Below are positions 45,742-56,626 of a DNA stretch of 64,000 bases, piece after piece; position 1 is the first letter of the stretch; every line of letters begins with the position of its first letter. Origin of the DNA: Pyrenula massariospora (Eukaryota; Ascomycota; Eurotiomycetes; Pyrenulales; Pyrenulaceae). The stretch covers positions 1,302,001-1,366,000 of the forward strand of contig JAGFMI010000008.1 of NCBI GenBank assembly GCA_021030905.1, written 5' to 3'. Made by a program: the position numbers and the translations under genes. The notes beneath the pieces were generated by a model, which searched no databases, was not told the origin of the DNA, and worked only from the letters and a program-made list of their open reading frames with translations.

Positions 45742-46448
45742 ATGATTCTGCGTACAGCCGCCTTCTGGAGACTTCTGGGCAGAACTTCAACTCCCTCACG
45801 CGCATACCCCCATCAGCGTTTACACATCCGACCGTCGGCCGCGGCCATGCCTGAACCCGCTTCCGCAGACGAAGCCTCCCCTACGCCACAGGAATTACCG
45901 AAACTGTCGGCCGTGGAGTTCCGGGAGTTCAATCGGCTGGCAGAGCATATGGATTTGATGGTTGGCCGAACCTCTGTTATAACGCAATAGCTGGGAGATA
46001 CTGATCATCGACGAGATAGCATAACCATTTCAGACAAACATGGAACGCTCTCTACGATGCCTGCTGCTCCGGCTCGCGACCATGGGGAATGTCGATACGT
46101 CAATTTATCAACACGGGACTTCAGTTCTGCCAGACCTTGGAAACACACCATTCGATTGAAGAACACTATGTGTTCCCCAGGCTAGCAACCAAGATGCCGG
46201 CCTTCAGAAAGGAGTTGGAGCTGCTAACCCAACACAAACAGATCCATGCAGGCTTAGAAAAGTTCGAGGAGTACTTGAGCAGCTGTAAATATGGTGAAAA
46301 AGACTTGAGGATGCAGGAATTGAAGGAGCTGATGGACAAATTTGGAAAAGTCCTCTGGCAACACCTCGAAGATGAAGTCAAACAATTGGAGGCTGAGAAT
46401 ATGCGAAAGTATTGGACCAAAGATGAGATGCAAGATTTACAATTTTGA
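45742..46448 (+). CDS. Hemerythrin HHE-domain protein, probably mitochondrial
   Basis: Two exons, 45742-45960 and 46020-46448, with a 59-nt intron; 215 residues. The first 35 residues are basic and hydroxylated with no acidic residue (MILRTAAFWRLLGRTSTPSR), a likely mitochondrial presequence. The four-helix HHE domain has iron-ligand candidates His69 (RLAEHMDLM), His74/His76 (HNHFRQTW, made by the splice), His116/His117 and Glu120/121 with His122 (LETHHSIEEHYVFPRL), His145 and His149 (LLTQHKQIH), and His188/Glu192 (WQHLEDE). The acceptor at 46017-46019 was chosen because it restores HNHFRQTW; a later TTTCAG loses it. Proteins of this type bind a di-iron centre and have been linked to O2 or NO sensing. 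Upstream lie two E-boxes. Confidence 0.85.
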
Positions 46449-47415
46449 TGTATGTGATATAGAGCGATCATTGGGTATTGCTTTATCGTGCCGTCTCATC
46501 TCGCCACCAATCCCATTCTATTCGCGTCTTATTTCGTTATGATGGACCATGAGCTCGATTCCTTCTCTGGCTCTGGTGAGCGACTCACCTTCATATCACG
46601 GACATGTCCAAGAAAAAAGATACGTGACGGCCTGGTAACGGTCACCCTAAGGAGTCTGCCCGTGGCTTTGGGTCTTGACCAAGAAGCTGTAGTTGCGACA
46701 AAGTCTGTGCGATCCGCATTGAGGATGCCTAGAGCGTTCATGATTGCGACTATGATACTTCGTCAGGTGCATGCTGAAAGTGAAATACGATGACATGGAC
46801 CAAGCTTCAGAGCCATGTGGGCCTGACCGCTTGTTCAACTGACCTCACCACCTCTTCAAAACGTCAGCGTTCAGACCCGATCAACTCTCTCCTTGTTCAC
46901 CCTTTAACCTTTCTCGAGAGATCTCATTGACTTTATCGATCAGCTGTGACAGCTCTGGTGTAAGTGGCCCATGGTGACTTGTTCCTGGATGATCTGCGAT
47001 GACATCTATGACGGATTCCTTTCCCCGTCATCATTCTAACCATGTCAGGCTCTGATTAAGCACGCCTCTTATATCACGATCCCACAAACGAAGTTAAATT
47101 CGTTGCTGGAGCAAGGCTCTTGCCACTCATGGTCGGATTCACGATATCGAGCAACTCAGGTCGAGCTACACGAGAGATTTTATGGTCGGCGCAAGCATCC
47201 GGTCTACTCTATGATGCTGTATCCATCTTACTTCGTGATGATACCGCTGCAGCACATACTACTTAGCTTGCTAAGTATGGCCTGAGAAGGTATAAGAGTC
47301 TCTTCTTTGCTACCTTTCACACCTCTCATCAATATATCCAGCTTTCCAGCATCTTGACCCATCGAAGGTTCTATCTTCAATTAAGTGAACAAGAATACCT
47401 TTCCCAGTTTCCACA
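46449..47415. other. con-10 upstream region
   Basis: No gene recognised between the hemerythrin and con-10 genes. It includes ATGACGG-CCGTCAT inverted arms (47007-47030), a stronger palindrome and a TATA box listed below. Confidence 0.35.
47260..47298 (+). promoter_or_regulatory. con-10 palindrome and TATA box
   Basis: TACTTAGC-TT-GCTAAGTA at 47260-47277 is an 8-bp-arm palindrome; TATAAGAG starts at 47291, 125 nt before the con-10 ATG. The spacing suggests an operator just upstream of the core promoter. Confidence 0.45.
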
Positions 47416-47901
47416 ATGACTGACAACACCAACCCCGTAAGCGGGCTCGTAATCATTCTTGCTCTGCTGTTCACCACTTACACTGTTCTCAGGGCAACTT
47501 CGCCAACCGTTCTAAGGAGGAGGTCAAGGTATGTTGTCGGCCCAATAGCATCTTCGAAATAATTCACCAACACCTTGCTACAGAATATTGCCAGTCAAGG
47601 TGGGAAGACAGGCTCTGAGAATGCCGGCTTCGCTTCCATGCCGAAGGAGAAGGTCCAGTATGCCATGCACCTCGTGTCCTGTCCATAACACTTTCCAAGA
47701 CATCTGTTACCTTTTTGCTTGGTAAAGAAGCTATTGGTCGCTGATCTTGATTTTAGGGAGATCGCTAGTATGGGCGGTAAAGCAGCAGGCGGATCTTTCG
47801 AACCTGGTAGTGAAGCGGTATGTCATGTGAGAAATTTTGTGGCCATCGCGTTGATTATTGAGCAGGCGAAGGAGGCTGGACACAAAGGAGGTTCGAAATG
47901 A
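47416..47901 (+). CDS. con-10: Conidiation-specific protein 10 (KGG-repeat stress protein)
   Basis: Five very short exons: 47416-47436, 47493-47528, 47584-47657, 47757-47817 and 47866-47901; introns 48-99 nt; 75 residues. The product reads MTDNTNPGNFANRSKEEV, then NIASQGGKTG, GFASMPKEKVQ, EIASMGGKAAGGSFEPGSE and AGHKGGSK, matching con-10 and bacterial KGG stress-protein repeats (three GGK/KGG repeats). All junctions are GT-AG and keep frame. In Neurospora con-10 is induced in conidiation and by light; homologues elsewhere respond to desiccation and acid stress. The exact molecular role is unknown; the protein is small, hydrophilic and probably disordered. The promoter has a TATA box and a palindrome, consistent with tight regulation. 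Confidence 0.9.
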
Positions 47902-49156
47902 ATTGAATCGGTGGGATGCATGAGGATGTACTGGTGACGGAGCTAGCATCTAGAATCTGGTCCTTCTAGCTGGTATGAGTATCGGGACACGTTGGGACAC
48001 GTCGGTACATGATTCCATCTGAACCAATTACATATTTCGCACGCACAGAGGGAAGAATATAGTTCTTTTCATTAACCACGTTTCTCATGATAATAATGAT
48101 CTGTGATGTCTGACTGTGTTCCATTGAAGCTAGTATCATGCTGCATCCATTTATAGTGAAGCTGTGTGGTGTGTCTACGGTAATAGCTTTATTGCACAAT
48201 TTAATCATTCATACGAATATAAGCACAGTATCATTGTTGGATGTTAATCTTCTTGTCTTCTCGCTTATCGTATTTAAAGGGATGCCGCATTCGCTCGATA
48301 AAGATTCCTTTATCGGGGCCGAGCAACGAAACGCTTGCCCCGGCTCTCATCCCAGAACCTTGCCATACCAGGGATGATAGGTGATTAGTCGGTGAGGCGA
48401 CAATATGCACTAAAGAACGACGAGCTGCAGCTACCAGATCACCGGGATCTACAGAACCTTCGCTTTCATCTCGTACTCTTAGCCAGCTTCGCCGAGAGTT
48501 TCTCCGGACTCTGGAAAGGCCTGCGGTCGTGAGGGAGAGAAATCATCCACAATCTTCAACTAGTCTGCGAGGGTGATGCCGGAGAAGATGGAGGGTGTTG
48601 TGTTTCTTGTATGCCGGGGATGGACTGCGAGATCGGTTATGTGAGGTTGAGCTTGTCGGAGGCGTCTCCGCCCCCCGGCCGGTTCTGCCCGGGGCGCGTC
48701 CCCTCCCGCAGCGCACAATTCTAAGTGCCGGCGCCATACCGCCAGAGCCGCCCGTTGACCGCTTCTTCTCCAACACCACCACGACCACCACTACTACCTC
48801 GTCCTCCATTGACAATCAACTCTATCACGCTTATAGACTCCCATTAAGCCCTTCCCCCACATTCCCTTGGTTCTCTTTTTTTCTGCTTGCTCTTGTACTC
48901 GGAATCACGACACCGGCCTAATTCTTTCCTGAAGACACTCTTTTCTTTTCATCTTGTCGACACTGCGACCCTTCCTTTGCATCACCGCACCTGGCCTCAT
49001 TCACGTGCCCATCACCTTCGCCAACGACATCGCTCAGATGCCTCGGTTTCTGGCCTCTGCGCGCTATATCGAAGGCCCCAAGGAAAGGGGAACCGTGCTT
49101 CAATAGCATCGTGTCTTCTACACCTACGTCAACGCCTTTAATGGATCGATATCAAC
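47902..49156. other. Intergenic con-10 to lst4, with structured segment
   Basis: Contains a tandem direct repeat of a 10-nt unit GGGACACGTT/GGGACACGTC (47984-48003), a cluster of hairpins at 48279-48377, a GC-rich tract (about 48670-48720) and an ACC-rich trinucleotide run (about 48774-48800). The last 400 nt probably are lst4 promoter and 5' UTR. No protein gene recognised. Confidence 0.4.
48279..48377 (+). other. Three consecutive hairpins with competing pairing
   Basis: Stem 1: CGATAAAG (48296-48303) with CTTTATCG (48308-48315). Stem 2: GGGGC-c-GAGC (48315-48324) with GCTTGCCCC (48333-48341), 9 bp with one bulge and an AACGAAAC loop. Stem 3: TCATCCC (48347-48353) with GGGATGA (48371-48377). 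A second GGGATG at 48279-48284 could pair with the same CATCCC. It may be an RNA element or chance; no known ncRNA is recognised. Confidence 0.4.
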
Positions 49157-52100
49157 ATGATTGGTCGACTGCTGCACACTGCAGCTAATTCGTTGAACCC
49201 GGGGAACTACGCCCGCAACACCGCCGTCCTTGAGTCGGCAACAGAAGAAGAGCACACTCGAAGTCTTCTGTTCCCTGATGCTTCCTTACTCCACCATCCT
49301 ACTCAGCACTTCTATCCCCTACAACCCCCTCCAACGTCACCGACGTCACCAGTCGGTGGCTTCGATGACCGTGGTGGGCTCGAGATAGACGCTGCCAACG
49401 ATCTCAGAGTCATAATTGCACAAGATGCTCTCGGCGATCAAGATGAGCCTTGTCTGCTGCTCGACAGCAGGGACACTGGTAGACATGCGATCGGCCAGGT
49501 TCCCTCTCCTTCTCAAGGTCGTCACAAGCGACGCCCCTCTGCCGTATTCCCAGATCAGTCGCCAACCAGTCCTACCTTATCCCGGCCGATGCCTTTCTCA
49601 CCTACCACCCCTGCCACCAGTGTCTTTCAACATTCCCGAGTCCGAAGCCAAACACTCCCATTACAGCAGGATGAAGACGCTAATTCTCTTGGCTTTCGGG
49701 AAGCTAAGGACGACACAAGAGCTTTGTTGAGTTGTATGTTTGGTAGCTCAACGTTGAGTTACAAGGGCCCTAGCACAAAAATGCATGTCATCTCTGCGGA
49801 ACCAGCGACAACTACAAACACCGCGATCGGTGCGGCACCTGATCGCCAGACTATAAGTCCAAGCCGTCGGAGGCGAGAGCCAATTACTCGTGCTCACACC
49901 TATGGTGTTCAAGCGACCATCCCTCGGCTATCTCATGCTCGGTCTGGATCTGGTGACAGCTCTCCTGGTAAAGAAGCAATACTCCTTACACGAATGTTTA
50001 GTGTTTCTCTACCTGAGGCTGCAGATTCAGCTATTGAAGAACCTGGCACGCTTTCAATGTCTCAAGGAACAGATTCTGCCTACCCATTTCCTGAAATGAA
50101 CGGGCATGTTAATGATGGCCAGCCTAAGCGTAAAAAATTAAAGGAGAAGAAAACGCCAGCTTATGCTGTAGCCATCGTTGTTCAGCTGCCAAACGCTCTA
50201 CATGGTGCATCTAGACCCACCTCTAGAGTTGGAGGTCAGTATGCTCCTAAGCAAAACGACACTGTTGCTACTTCTTTTGGCTCGGACTTTCAAAATTCGT
50301 GGACTTTCCTCGAGTCACCAATGCATACACAGAACTTCAGCAGATCTCAGAGCGAGATGCTTGATCAACACATTGAGGCTGTTGTCGAACATTGGGACAT
50401 TGCGACCAGAGCTCTCACCTCGTTAGAGATGCAGGCGAGCAAAGACATCTTGAACGCTTTAAAAAACATTGACATGGTCCAGCAACATGCGCTCTCTCCC
50501 AAACCGCCAAAGGAAAAGTCAATGCAACGAACAAATCAAAGGATCATACAACTTCTACCTTTGGCACTATCTGGGCTGCAGTCCTTGAAGAATCTAACGA
50601 GTCACACGATGAAACGATTGGCTCAAGCAATCAGGATCCCTAGAGTCGTCTGTGGACAAAATAGGTGGGGCCCATTTCTCGATGAGGCTCGGTGGATGAA
50701 TCGTTGGGCCGGGGGGAAAGAACAAAATCTCTTCTTCTTCAATGTTCTTACTGCTTTCCTTGGCAATCACACCGAATGGCTTGCATTTCTGGGGCCTGAG
50801 TGGTACAAACGGCGATATCTTCTCCAACAAAAGGCAACCCAGAATATCGAGCCCATTGTGGCTAGCCGTACGGTGATCATAAGCCCGGACAAAATGGCCG
50901 CTAGAAGGCTCTTGTTCCTTCTATCCAGTTTTCTTCCCCCTTCTTTGCGCCCGGACGCTCTCAATTCCCCACTTAGGCCCAATACATCCCTCTCAATGCG
51001 TAACTCCTCTCATTCGCCTCCTGTTGGGTGCGGAAGCTTCTCTCGTCAACGCAGTCTACGCCGGACGATCAACAAGCGAGTAATGACGGAGCAGAGGTTG
51101 GCAGCTGGTCTGTCTACTAGCGCCTCATCCAATGAAGGGGCTGAACACTTGGAAATCCTTCACCGAGGCCGCAAAGGCTCAGACACACGCTCAATCAGAA
51201 CCGTTGATCTACCTATTCCGGCAAATGATTTCAACTCACGAAAATCGTCCGCTGCGACGACTTCGACAGTCACCCCTAATCCTACAACTCCGGTGCCTCA
51301 CTTCACGCCGCTTGTCCCACGTGAGGAAGGCTACTTCTCCCAACAGAATGACGGTAGTGGACATGAGAGTTATGCGTCAGCAACGTTGCGAGAGAATCTT
51401 CGGAGGAGTAACAGTGCCACAGAGGGCGACATCAATATGGGTTCGAACAAGTGGACAAACCTGCTGAGCGGTGTCACTTTTTGGGGTGGACGACAAGACT
51501 CTTCAGGCGAGCCTCACAGCGATGACTCCAAACATAATAACATTAATGGCTCTTTTGGTCGAAAGCAGGGAAAGAGAGCCCAAAGCCGGTTGAGCGAAAT
51601 GGTGGAGGAAGTGAGTGCCACGGATCCCATGGAATCAGATTCTAAGGTCCAGAATGGATCCATGTCTGGGGGTAATCTTCAAGCCCACGCGGAGACATCA
51701 GCTAAAAATGCTGAAGAGTCACCGAGCGTCTCCATCGCGGAAGCATCCCCCGTCAAATTGATGGTGGATGAACGCGAAGGCGTCGTGGATGTCGACATTT
51801 CGTTGCCGGGATTTTTGTCGTCCAGCGTAGACTCGAATTCTCATTCTCATTCTCATTCTGCGCCGACACACGTTCGTCACGTGCCTTCTTTGACGAGTCT
51901 TGATGGCTTTACTTCCACTTGCAGCAACACGTCGACAACAAATCTGTCCGCTCAAAGTGGTGAGCGAAGCTGCATGAATGTGGCCGGCTGGCTCGGCCGC
52001 TATCATGAGGACTTTGTCTTGCAAGCTGTCCGACCCTATGATGAACTTGAAGCTGAGATCAGAGCATCGATGTCCCGGGAACTAACACCTACTCATGCAC

Positions 52101-52765
52101 TGCCGGCATCCACACCCGATGAGTCCACCACTGTCATTGATCACTGGGTAGACGTCTGCTCAACACTCATTGCAGATGCTGGAACCTGGAGCATTAAACG
52201 GATCCGCCTGAAAAGACGGATCAACACCCGCGACATGCATACCAACGGCTTCCTCCCCGAGCAGTCTATGCCCACCGCGCTCACACCTGCTGTGACCTCT
52301 CATGGCGCTCCTCCGAAGCTCACCTGCGAGACTTTGGAAGAAGTATTCATAACTGAAGCCATCATGGACCTAGATGCTATTCTTAGTGACGCAATCGAGC
52401 GAGTCGTCGCTCAAGGAAGTCATTTATCATTGCGCAACGACTCTGCCTCACGTCTTCACAATCGCACACCCTCCAACGCATCAAAAGCTTCTACGACTAG
52501 CACGAAGGACATGCTACCGCCCACATTTGTATTTCCGCCGGCAGAATGCAAGAGGGTCATTGTTGGCGCCCTGGAAGAAATCGTCCGTAGTGTAAGCGAG
52601 GATCTCACCAAGCACGAAGGCGGACGAGACATTGGAGCATGCGGTGTGAATGAGACAACGTCCGCCTTTCACGACTTCGAATACTCGAGAAAAGCCGAGG
52701 ATAATGCGCTACGTGAAGGAATTCGTAAGTGGCTCCTCTCGGTTGAGAACATGGAGGGGGCGTGA
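49157..52765 (+). CDS. lst4: Folliculin-interacting protein / Lst4-like DENN protein
   Basis: Single exon, 1202 residues. The N-terminus (SLLFPDASLLHHP, then DLRVIIAQDALGDQDEPCLLLDS) matches the fungal FNIP N-terminal region, the longin/DENN-like part of Lst4. A middle block starts at about residue 330 (KKTPAYAVAIVVQLP) and runs through VEHWDIATRALTSLE and WMNRWAGGKEQNLFFFNVLTAFLGNHTEWL. The C-terminal block (about 930-1200) includes WLGRYHEDFVLQAVRPYDEL and FVFPPAECKRVIVGALEEIV. Long Ser-rich disordered loops separate them, one with a short (SH)4 repeat. Lst4 with Lst7 (folliculin) acts as a GAP for the Rag GTPase Gtr2 and feeds amino-acid signals to TORC1 at the vacuole. The start is the first ATG in frame (49157). 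Confidence 0.85.
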   Translation: MIGRLLHTAANSLNPGNYARNTAVLESATEEEHTRSLLFPDASLLHHPTQHFYPLQPPPTSPTSPVGGFDDRGGLEIDAANDLRVIIAQDALGDQDEPCLLLDSRDTGRHAIGQVPSPSQGRHKRRPSAVFPDQSPTSPTLSRPMPFSPTTPATSVFQHSRVRSQTLPLQQDEDANSLGFREAKDDTRALLSCMFGSSTLSYKGPSTKMHVISAEPATTTNTAIGAAPDRQTISPSRRRREPITRAHTYGVQATIPRLSHARSGSGDSSPGKEAILLTRMFSVSLPEAADSAIEEPGTLSMSQGTDSAYPFPEMNGHVNDGQPKRKKLKEKKTPAYAVAIVVQLPNALHGASRPTSRVGGQYAPKQNDTVATSFGSDFQNSWTFLESPMHTQNFSRSQSEMLDQHIEAVVEHWDIATRALTSLEMQASKDILNALKNIDMVQQHALSPKPPKEKSMQRTNQRIIQLLPLALSGLQSLKNLTSHTMKRLAQAIRIPRVVCGQNRWGPFLDEARWMNRWAGGKEQNLFFFNVLTAFLGNHTEWLAFLGPEWYKRRYLLQQKATQNIEPIVASRTVIISPDKMAARRLLFLLSSFLPPSLRPDALNSPLRPNTSLSMRNSSHSPPVGCGSFSRQRSLRRTINKRVMTEQRLAAGLSTSASSNEGAEHLEILHRGRKGSDTRSIRTVDLPIPANDFNSRKSSAATTSTVTPNPTTPVPHFTPLVPREEGYFSQQNDGSGHESYASATLRENLRRSNSATEGDINMGSNKWTNLLSGVTFWGGRQDSSGEPHSDDSKHNNINGSFGRKQGKRAQSRLSEMVEEVSATDPMESDSKVQNGSMSGGNLQAHAETSAKNAEESPSVSIAEASPVKLMVDEREGVVDVDISLPGFLSSSVDSNSHSHSHSAPTHVRHVPSLTSLDGFTSTCSNTSTTNLSAQSGERSCMNVAGWLGRYHEDFVLQAVRPYDELEAEIRASMSRELTPTHALPASTPDESTTVIDHWVDVCSTLIADAGTWSIKRIRLKRRINTRDMHTNGFLPEQSMPTALTPAVTSHGAPPKLTCETLEEVFITEAIMDLDAILSDAIERVVAQGSHLSLRNDSASRLHNRTPSNASKASTTSTKDMLPPTFVFPPAECKRVIVGALEEIVRSVSEDLTKHEGGRDIGACGVNETTSAFHDFEYSRKAEDNALREGIRKWLLSVENMEGA

Positions 52766-53885
52766 AGATCTTTCTACCGGTTGGCTTTCTGACGACTTTA
52801 CGGCCGGTTTGGCAACTGCTTTCCGTTCTGTTTTGGCGATCTTGCAATTTTTGAGCGTTATTTTGAGTTGGCCCGTTTCCCGTTTATCCGAGCTAGACGA
52901 GATACCCGATACCCATTTGGCCATTTGCAATGTCTAGCGCTTGGGCGTTCTGCTTTGAGTTTTTACTTTGTACCAACACTCAGGGAAGTTGAAGGGGCTT
53001 GGATTCAACCTTAGCGGCTAATGGTGGCTATGATTTGCCTCTAGATATGGCGGCACACTCAACGATTGCGTGCCTAATTGATAATTCTGGTCTTTAGTCC
53101 TAGGTAGCTTTGTGCCTGCGGATTCAGCAGGAATACTCCAGTGAAGGTGTGCAGAAGCTCAATAGTAGTCAGGTTTGAGGATTGGTTGCAAGTACGTCTT
53201 GGTGTTACTTCGACATGACGGGATAAATAAATTGAAGCGCGCATATTGTCACTCGATGCCCTGAAGACATGATGCGTGTTTCGATATGTCGTTGACTGCT
53301 AAGGTACACGTTGTAGATCGGTCGTGGATTTCGATCGACTTTAGTCGGTCATTTCTACACGCTGAGGCCCTGAATGTTATTTGGTGACTAATATAGATTT
53401 CAAATGTCCTGGTGAGGATTGACGATCGGATTGTCCGTGACGCGTGTGAGCGGTCTGGTTGCACTTCAGGGGTTAAAGGGGTAAAGGGGAGGAGAGTTCG
53501 CCGAAAACCTGCTTCGGCAACGGCCATTCACTTTTGACGCGACAGTGCGACGTGTGGATCTTCATCTGCCTCCCCCATTCACCCTCTTTTCAAGTCATGC
53601 CTAGTCCTCCATCACCTTTTCTCTTCTCTGCCCCGGTGACCAGCATAATGGACCAACGGGCGCCTACCTGACAGCCCCACCGCCAGAAAGAATGCGTGTC
53701 CTAACACCTCGCGCCCCACCGCATGGTCTTCGGTGAAATTAGAGTGCAGAGAAGGTTATCGAAGCTGCGTTGTTACAAGACGCGTTCACGTCCTTCGAGA
53801 AACGTTGGCTACAATTACGATTCCAACCAGAGCCCATCAGACAACCTCATTACATTGCAGCTGTCCGTCAGCACTTGGCCGTGTT
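52766..53885. other. Intergenic 1.1 kb
   Basis: lst4 3' region and promoter of the heme-oxygenase-like gene. The coding frame of the latter is open back to 53733 but begins with GTG. No other feature recognised. Confidence 0.35.
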
Positions 53886-54878
53886 ATGGGCATCATGCCC
53901 CACACAGACCTCTCCGCTGCAGCCTCCGTTTCCCTCCCTGCGCAGATCGCAGCTGCAACAAGGTGGCAAGCTCGTGTCAGAAATACTATTCTGAAAATAC
54001 TAATTCGTCTTTCTCCTAGACCTTACCATACGGCTCTCAACCGATCCATTACCGCCCGCCTACCTCTTTGTCTTCCACCGTGCGCCACCTTGCCTTCAGT
54101 CTATCTGATCGGCCTGTCAGCCTTCGCCGAAATCTACTACACCTTCGAGCACTCCTGGGCCGAACTCGCCTCCCTCACAGCATCATGTCCGCCCATCCAG
54201 TCTCGACATCTGAATATCCTCCGAGCTCTCCATATCCCAGAGTTGCGGCGCACTGAGCGTCTGCACGCTGATACTACTATTCTACGATCACGCGCATCGA
54301 CTACCCTAGAGACCAATGTCGACTTTGATAGCTCCGCAATCTCGTCCCGCATCCGCGAGAAACCTTACCTTCTCATCGCATACGCGTGGATCATGTACAT
54401 GGCCCTCTTCAACGGCGGGCGGTGGATTCGTGGGCAACTGTGCAGCGCTGGTGCCGACTTTTGGCTTAGCAGCAAGGCGAATGAAGAGAATGAGAACCAG
54501 CTGGATGACCCGATGATCGACTGTTTGACTTTCTGGGAGTTTGACGCCGAAACAGACGGAGAGAGGTACAAAGAAGACTTCAAGCGGCGTGTAGGCGAAG
54601 TCACGCAGCTGCTCACAGAAGAAGAGAGACAAGACATCGTGCATGAAGCGGTTAAGGTCTTCGAGCTGTGCGCCGAGCTCGTTGACAAGCTAGACAAGGC
54701 TGTCGTCGCTCAGGACGTGGTCCCACCTCTGGTACCGACACCTTGGGTGAGCGCGAACGTAGCGTGGCAGTGGGCAGCGTCGCTAGGTTCAGCATTGACG
54801 CATGGCTTGAATCTCAAGGGGCGGCAGCTGGCTTGGTCCAGCGCGAGGAAGGACGTTGGTGCTACGGCGCCGTCTTGA
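53886..54878 (+). CDS. Heme-oxygenase-like protein
   Basis: Two exons, 53886-53962 and 54020-54878, with a 57-nt intron bearing an ideal TACTAAT branch site; 311 residues. After SLPAQIAAATR the splice brings PYHTALNRSITARLP, where His29 sits at the place of the heme-ligand histidine of heme oxygenases. YLIGLSAFAEIYYTFEHSWAEL and the second-half helix KPYLLIAYAWIMYMALFNGGRWI (with the GG kink of the distal helix) fit the all-helical fold. A C-terminal helix (VAWQWAASLGSALTHGL) may anchor to membrane. Known enzymes open heme to biliverdin, iron and CO; fungal homologues are common but not all proven active. The intron is a multiple of three and stop-free, so retention adds 19 residues. ATG 53886 is preferred to the GTG-led longer frame. 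Confidence 0.75.
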   Translation: MGIMPHTDLSAAASVSLPAQIAAATRWQARVRNTILKILIRLSPRPYHTALNRSITARLPLCLPPCATLPSVYLIGLSAFAEIYYTFEHSWAELASLTASCPPIQSRHLNILRALHIPELRRTERLHADTTILRSRASTTLETNVDFDSSAISSRIREKPYLLIAYAWIMYMALFNGGRWIRGQLCSAGADFWLSSKANEENENQLDDPMIDCLTFWEFDAETDGERYKEDFKRRVGEVTQLLTEEERQDIVHEAVKVFELCAELVDKLDKAVVAQDVVPPLVPTPWVSANVAWQWAASLGSALTHGLNLKGRQLAWSSARKDVGATAPS

Positions 54879-55382
54879 TACCGCATTGGATTACTAGCCG
54901 GGCTGGGGTTTGTTCTGTGTTTTGATTGCCCGCATCCTGCATGAATGAGCGACTGGGACTCTCAGGGCATAGTTGGAGTATGGCTCTGGGCACGGGGTCA
55001 TGGGTGGATGGCTTTCTTTTTCCTGGCTACAATTGATACCCCGATAGAAGTAGACAGGGCAATATATTCTTATCAACTTGAAGATACCAAACCTGACCGA
55101 CATGACTCTAGCTTTCTATGCGGTCAACCGGTTGAGGTAGGTGGGTAGCCGCACCGGGTAAATGCATAACAGCTACACTTGCAGCCCCAGCTCCGCTCCG
55201 TTTTGGGAAGCTTTGACGCCGCAAGATATCATCATACTGCATGCGGGGGCGGGGAAGCTTCTTGTGGGAAATTTGGAGAAAATTTGTTGGCCTCAATTGA
55301 GCAAACAGTGTGAAGGACTTTTGGGTGCTTTTGGATCTTCTATCATCTTCGGTTCGATACTGGAACCCTCACAGCAGACGAT
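54879..55382. other. Intergenic 0.5 kb
   Basis: Between two tandem plus-strand genes; no gene or clear motif recognised. Confidence 0.35.
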
Positions 55383-56626
55383 ATGTCTATTGGCGTGGGT
55401 ATCATTGGCGGCGGTGTGTGCTTTCCCTTTATCCCTCTGGCCCTCCCCACGAAGAGTCATTCCATCTCGAGAAACAACTCCGGCTAACCGTGTCGCATAG
55501 GCATCTTTGCCCGCGAGGAGCATCTCGTAAGTTCATCCTTTCCCTCTTCGCTTTGTATTACCATACCTATCTAAAATGCCACTCACAGCCCGCTGTGCAA
55601 GCCTCCCCGCACCTAACCCTCCGCGCTGTCTACTCGCGCTCCCTCAAATCTGCCGAATCACTCGCCACCGATTCGAGCTCCGTCACGCTCTATTCCGACG
55701 ACTCTGGCGCAGGGAAAGGCTATGATGACCTCCTCGCCCGGGATGACATCCAGGCTGTGATCATCGCGCTGCCCATCCTCAGCCAGCCAGAGTACATCAA
55801 AAAGGCCTTGTTGAAGGGAAAGCACGTGTATGTCCTCTCCCCTTCCACAAATCTTCAGATTTGCTCGCTGACACCACCTCTTCTACCATGGAATAGTCTC
55901 TCCGAAAAGCCGATCGCCGCAGACCTCGCTACCGCCCAATCCCTCCTCTCCTGGTATGGCAAGAACATCGACACGTCAAAAGTGACCTGGGCAGTAGCAG
56001 AAAACTTCCGCTACCTCAACTCGTTCGATGCGGCAGCGGCCGCCATTCCCTCAATGGGCCGCATTCTCGGGTTCCGGGTGCGTATGCATGCCCTTGTCCA
56101 ACCGGGTGGGAAATACTATGAGACAGCCTGGCGAAAGACGCCAGAGTACCAAGGTGGGTTTCTGTTAGATGGTGGCGTGCATTTTGTAGCTGGCATTAGG
56201 TTGTTGTTAGGGAAAGAGAATCCGATCGTGAGTCTGTCTGCTCAAACGGCGCAATTGCAGGAACATTTACCGCCGGTGGATACGGTGGATGCGGCTCTAA
56301 AAACAAAGAATGGAGCGACGGGGACTTTAAGCGTTTCGTTCGGGACGAGCTTTTCAGGGTCGGAGTGGGCGGTCGCTTGTGAGAAGGGCGTGGTGAGCGT
56401 GTCAGGCTCAACAGTGAGGATTGGAGACGAGGAGAAAATGGTTGAGGATGAGAGGTCGGGAGTGCCACCGGAGGTTAGAGGATGGGGTAAAGCACTGAGC
56501 GAGGGTAAGAAAAATGAGAGACAATTGCCTGAGGAGGCTTTGGAGGATTTGGAGATCTTAGAAGCAATGCTGAAGAGTGGTGAAAGAGGCGGAGAGAGAG
56601 TCGCACTGATTCACCAAGGCGTGTAG
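55383..56626 (+). CDS. Gfo/Idh/MocA-family NAD(P)-dependent oxidoreductase
   Basis: Four exons: 55383-55413, 55501-55526, 55589-55827 and 55897-56626; introns 87, 62 and 69 nt; 341 residues. The first two tiny exons rebuild the Rossmann loop (SIGVGIIGGGIFAREEHLPAV). It continues with LRAVYSRS, YDDLLARDDIQAVIIALP and LSEKPIAADLATA, the last the EKP motif with the catalytic Lys. The C-terminal alpha/beta domain has GGKYYETAWRKTPEYQGGFLLDGGVHFV, the usual substrate-side DxGxH block. Related enzymes act on sugars, inositols or dihydrodiols; the substrate here is unknown. Probably cytosolic. The open frame continues upstream through intron sequence but lacks the Rossmann start, so ATG 55383 is well supported. 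Confidence 0.9.
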
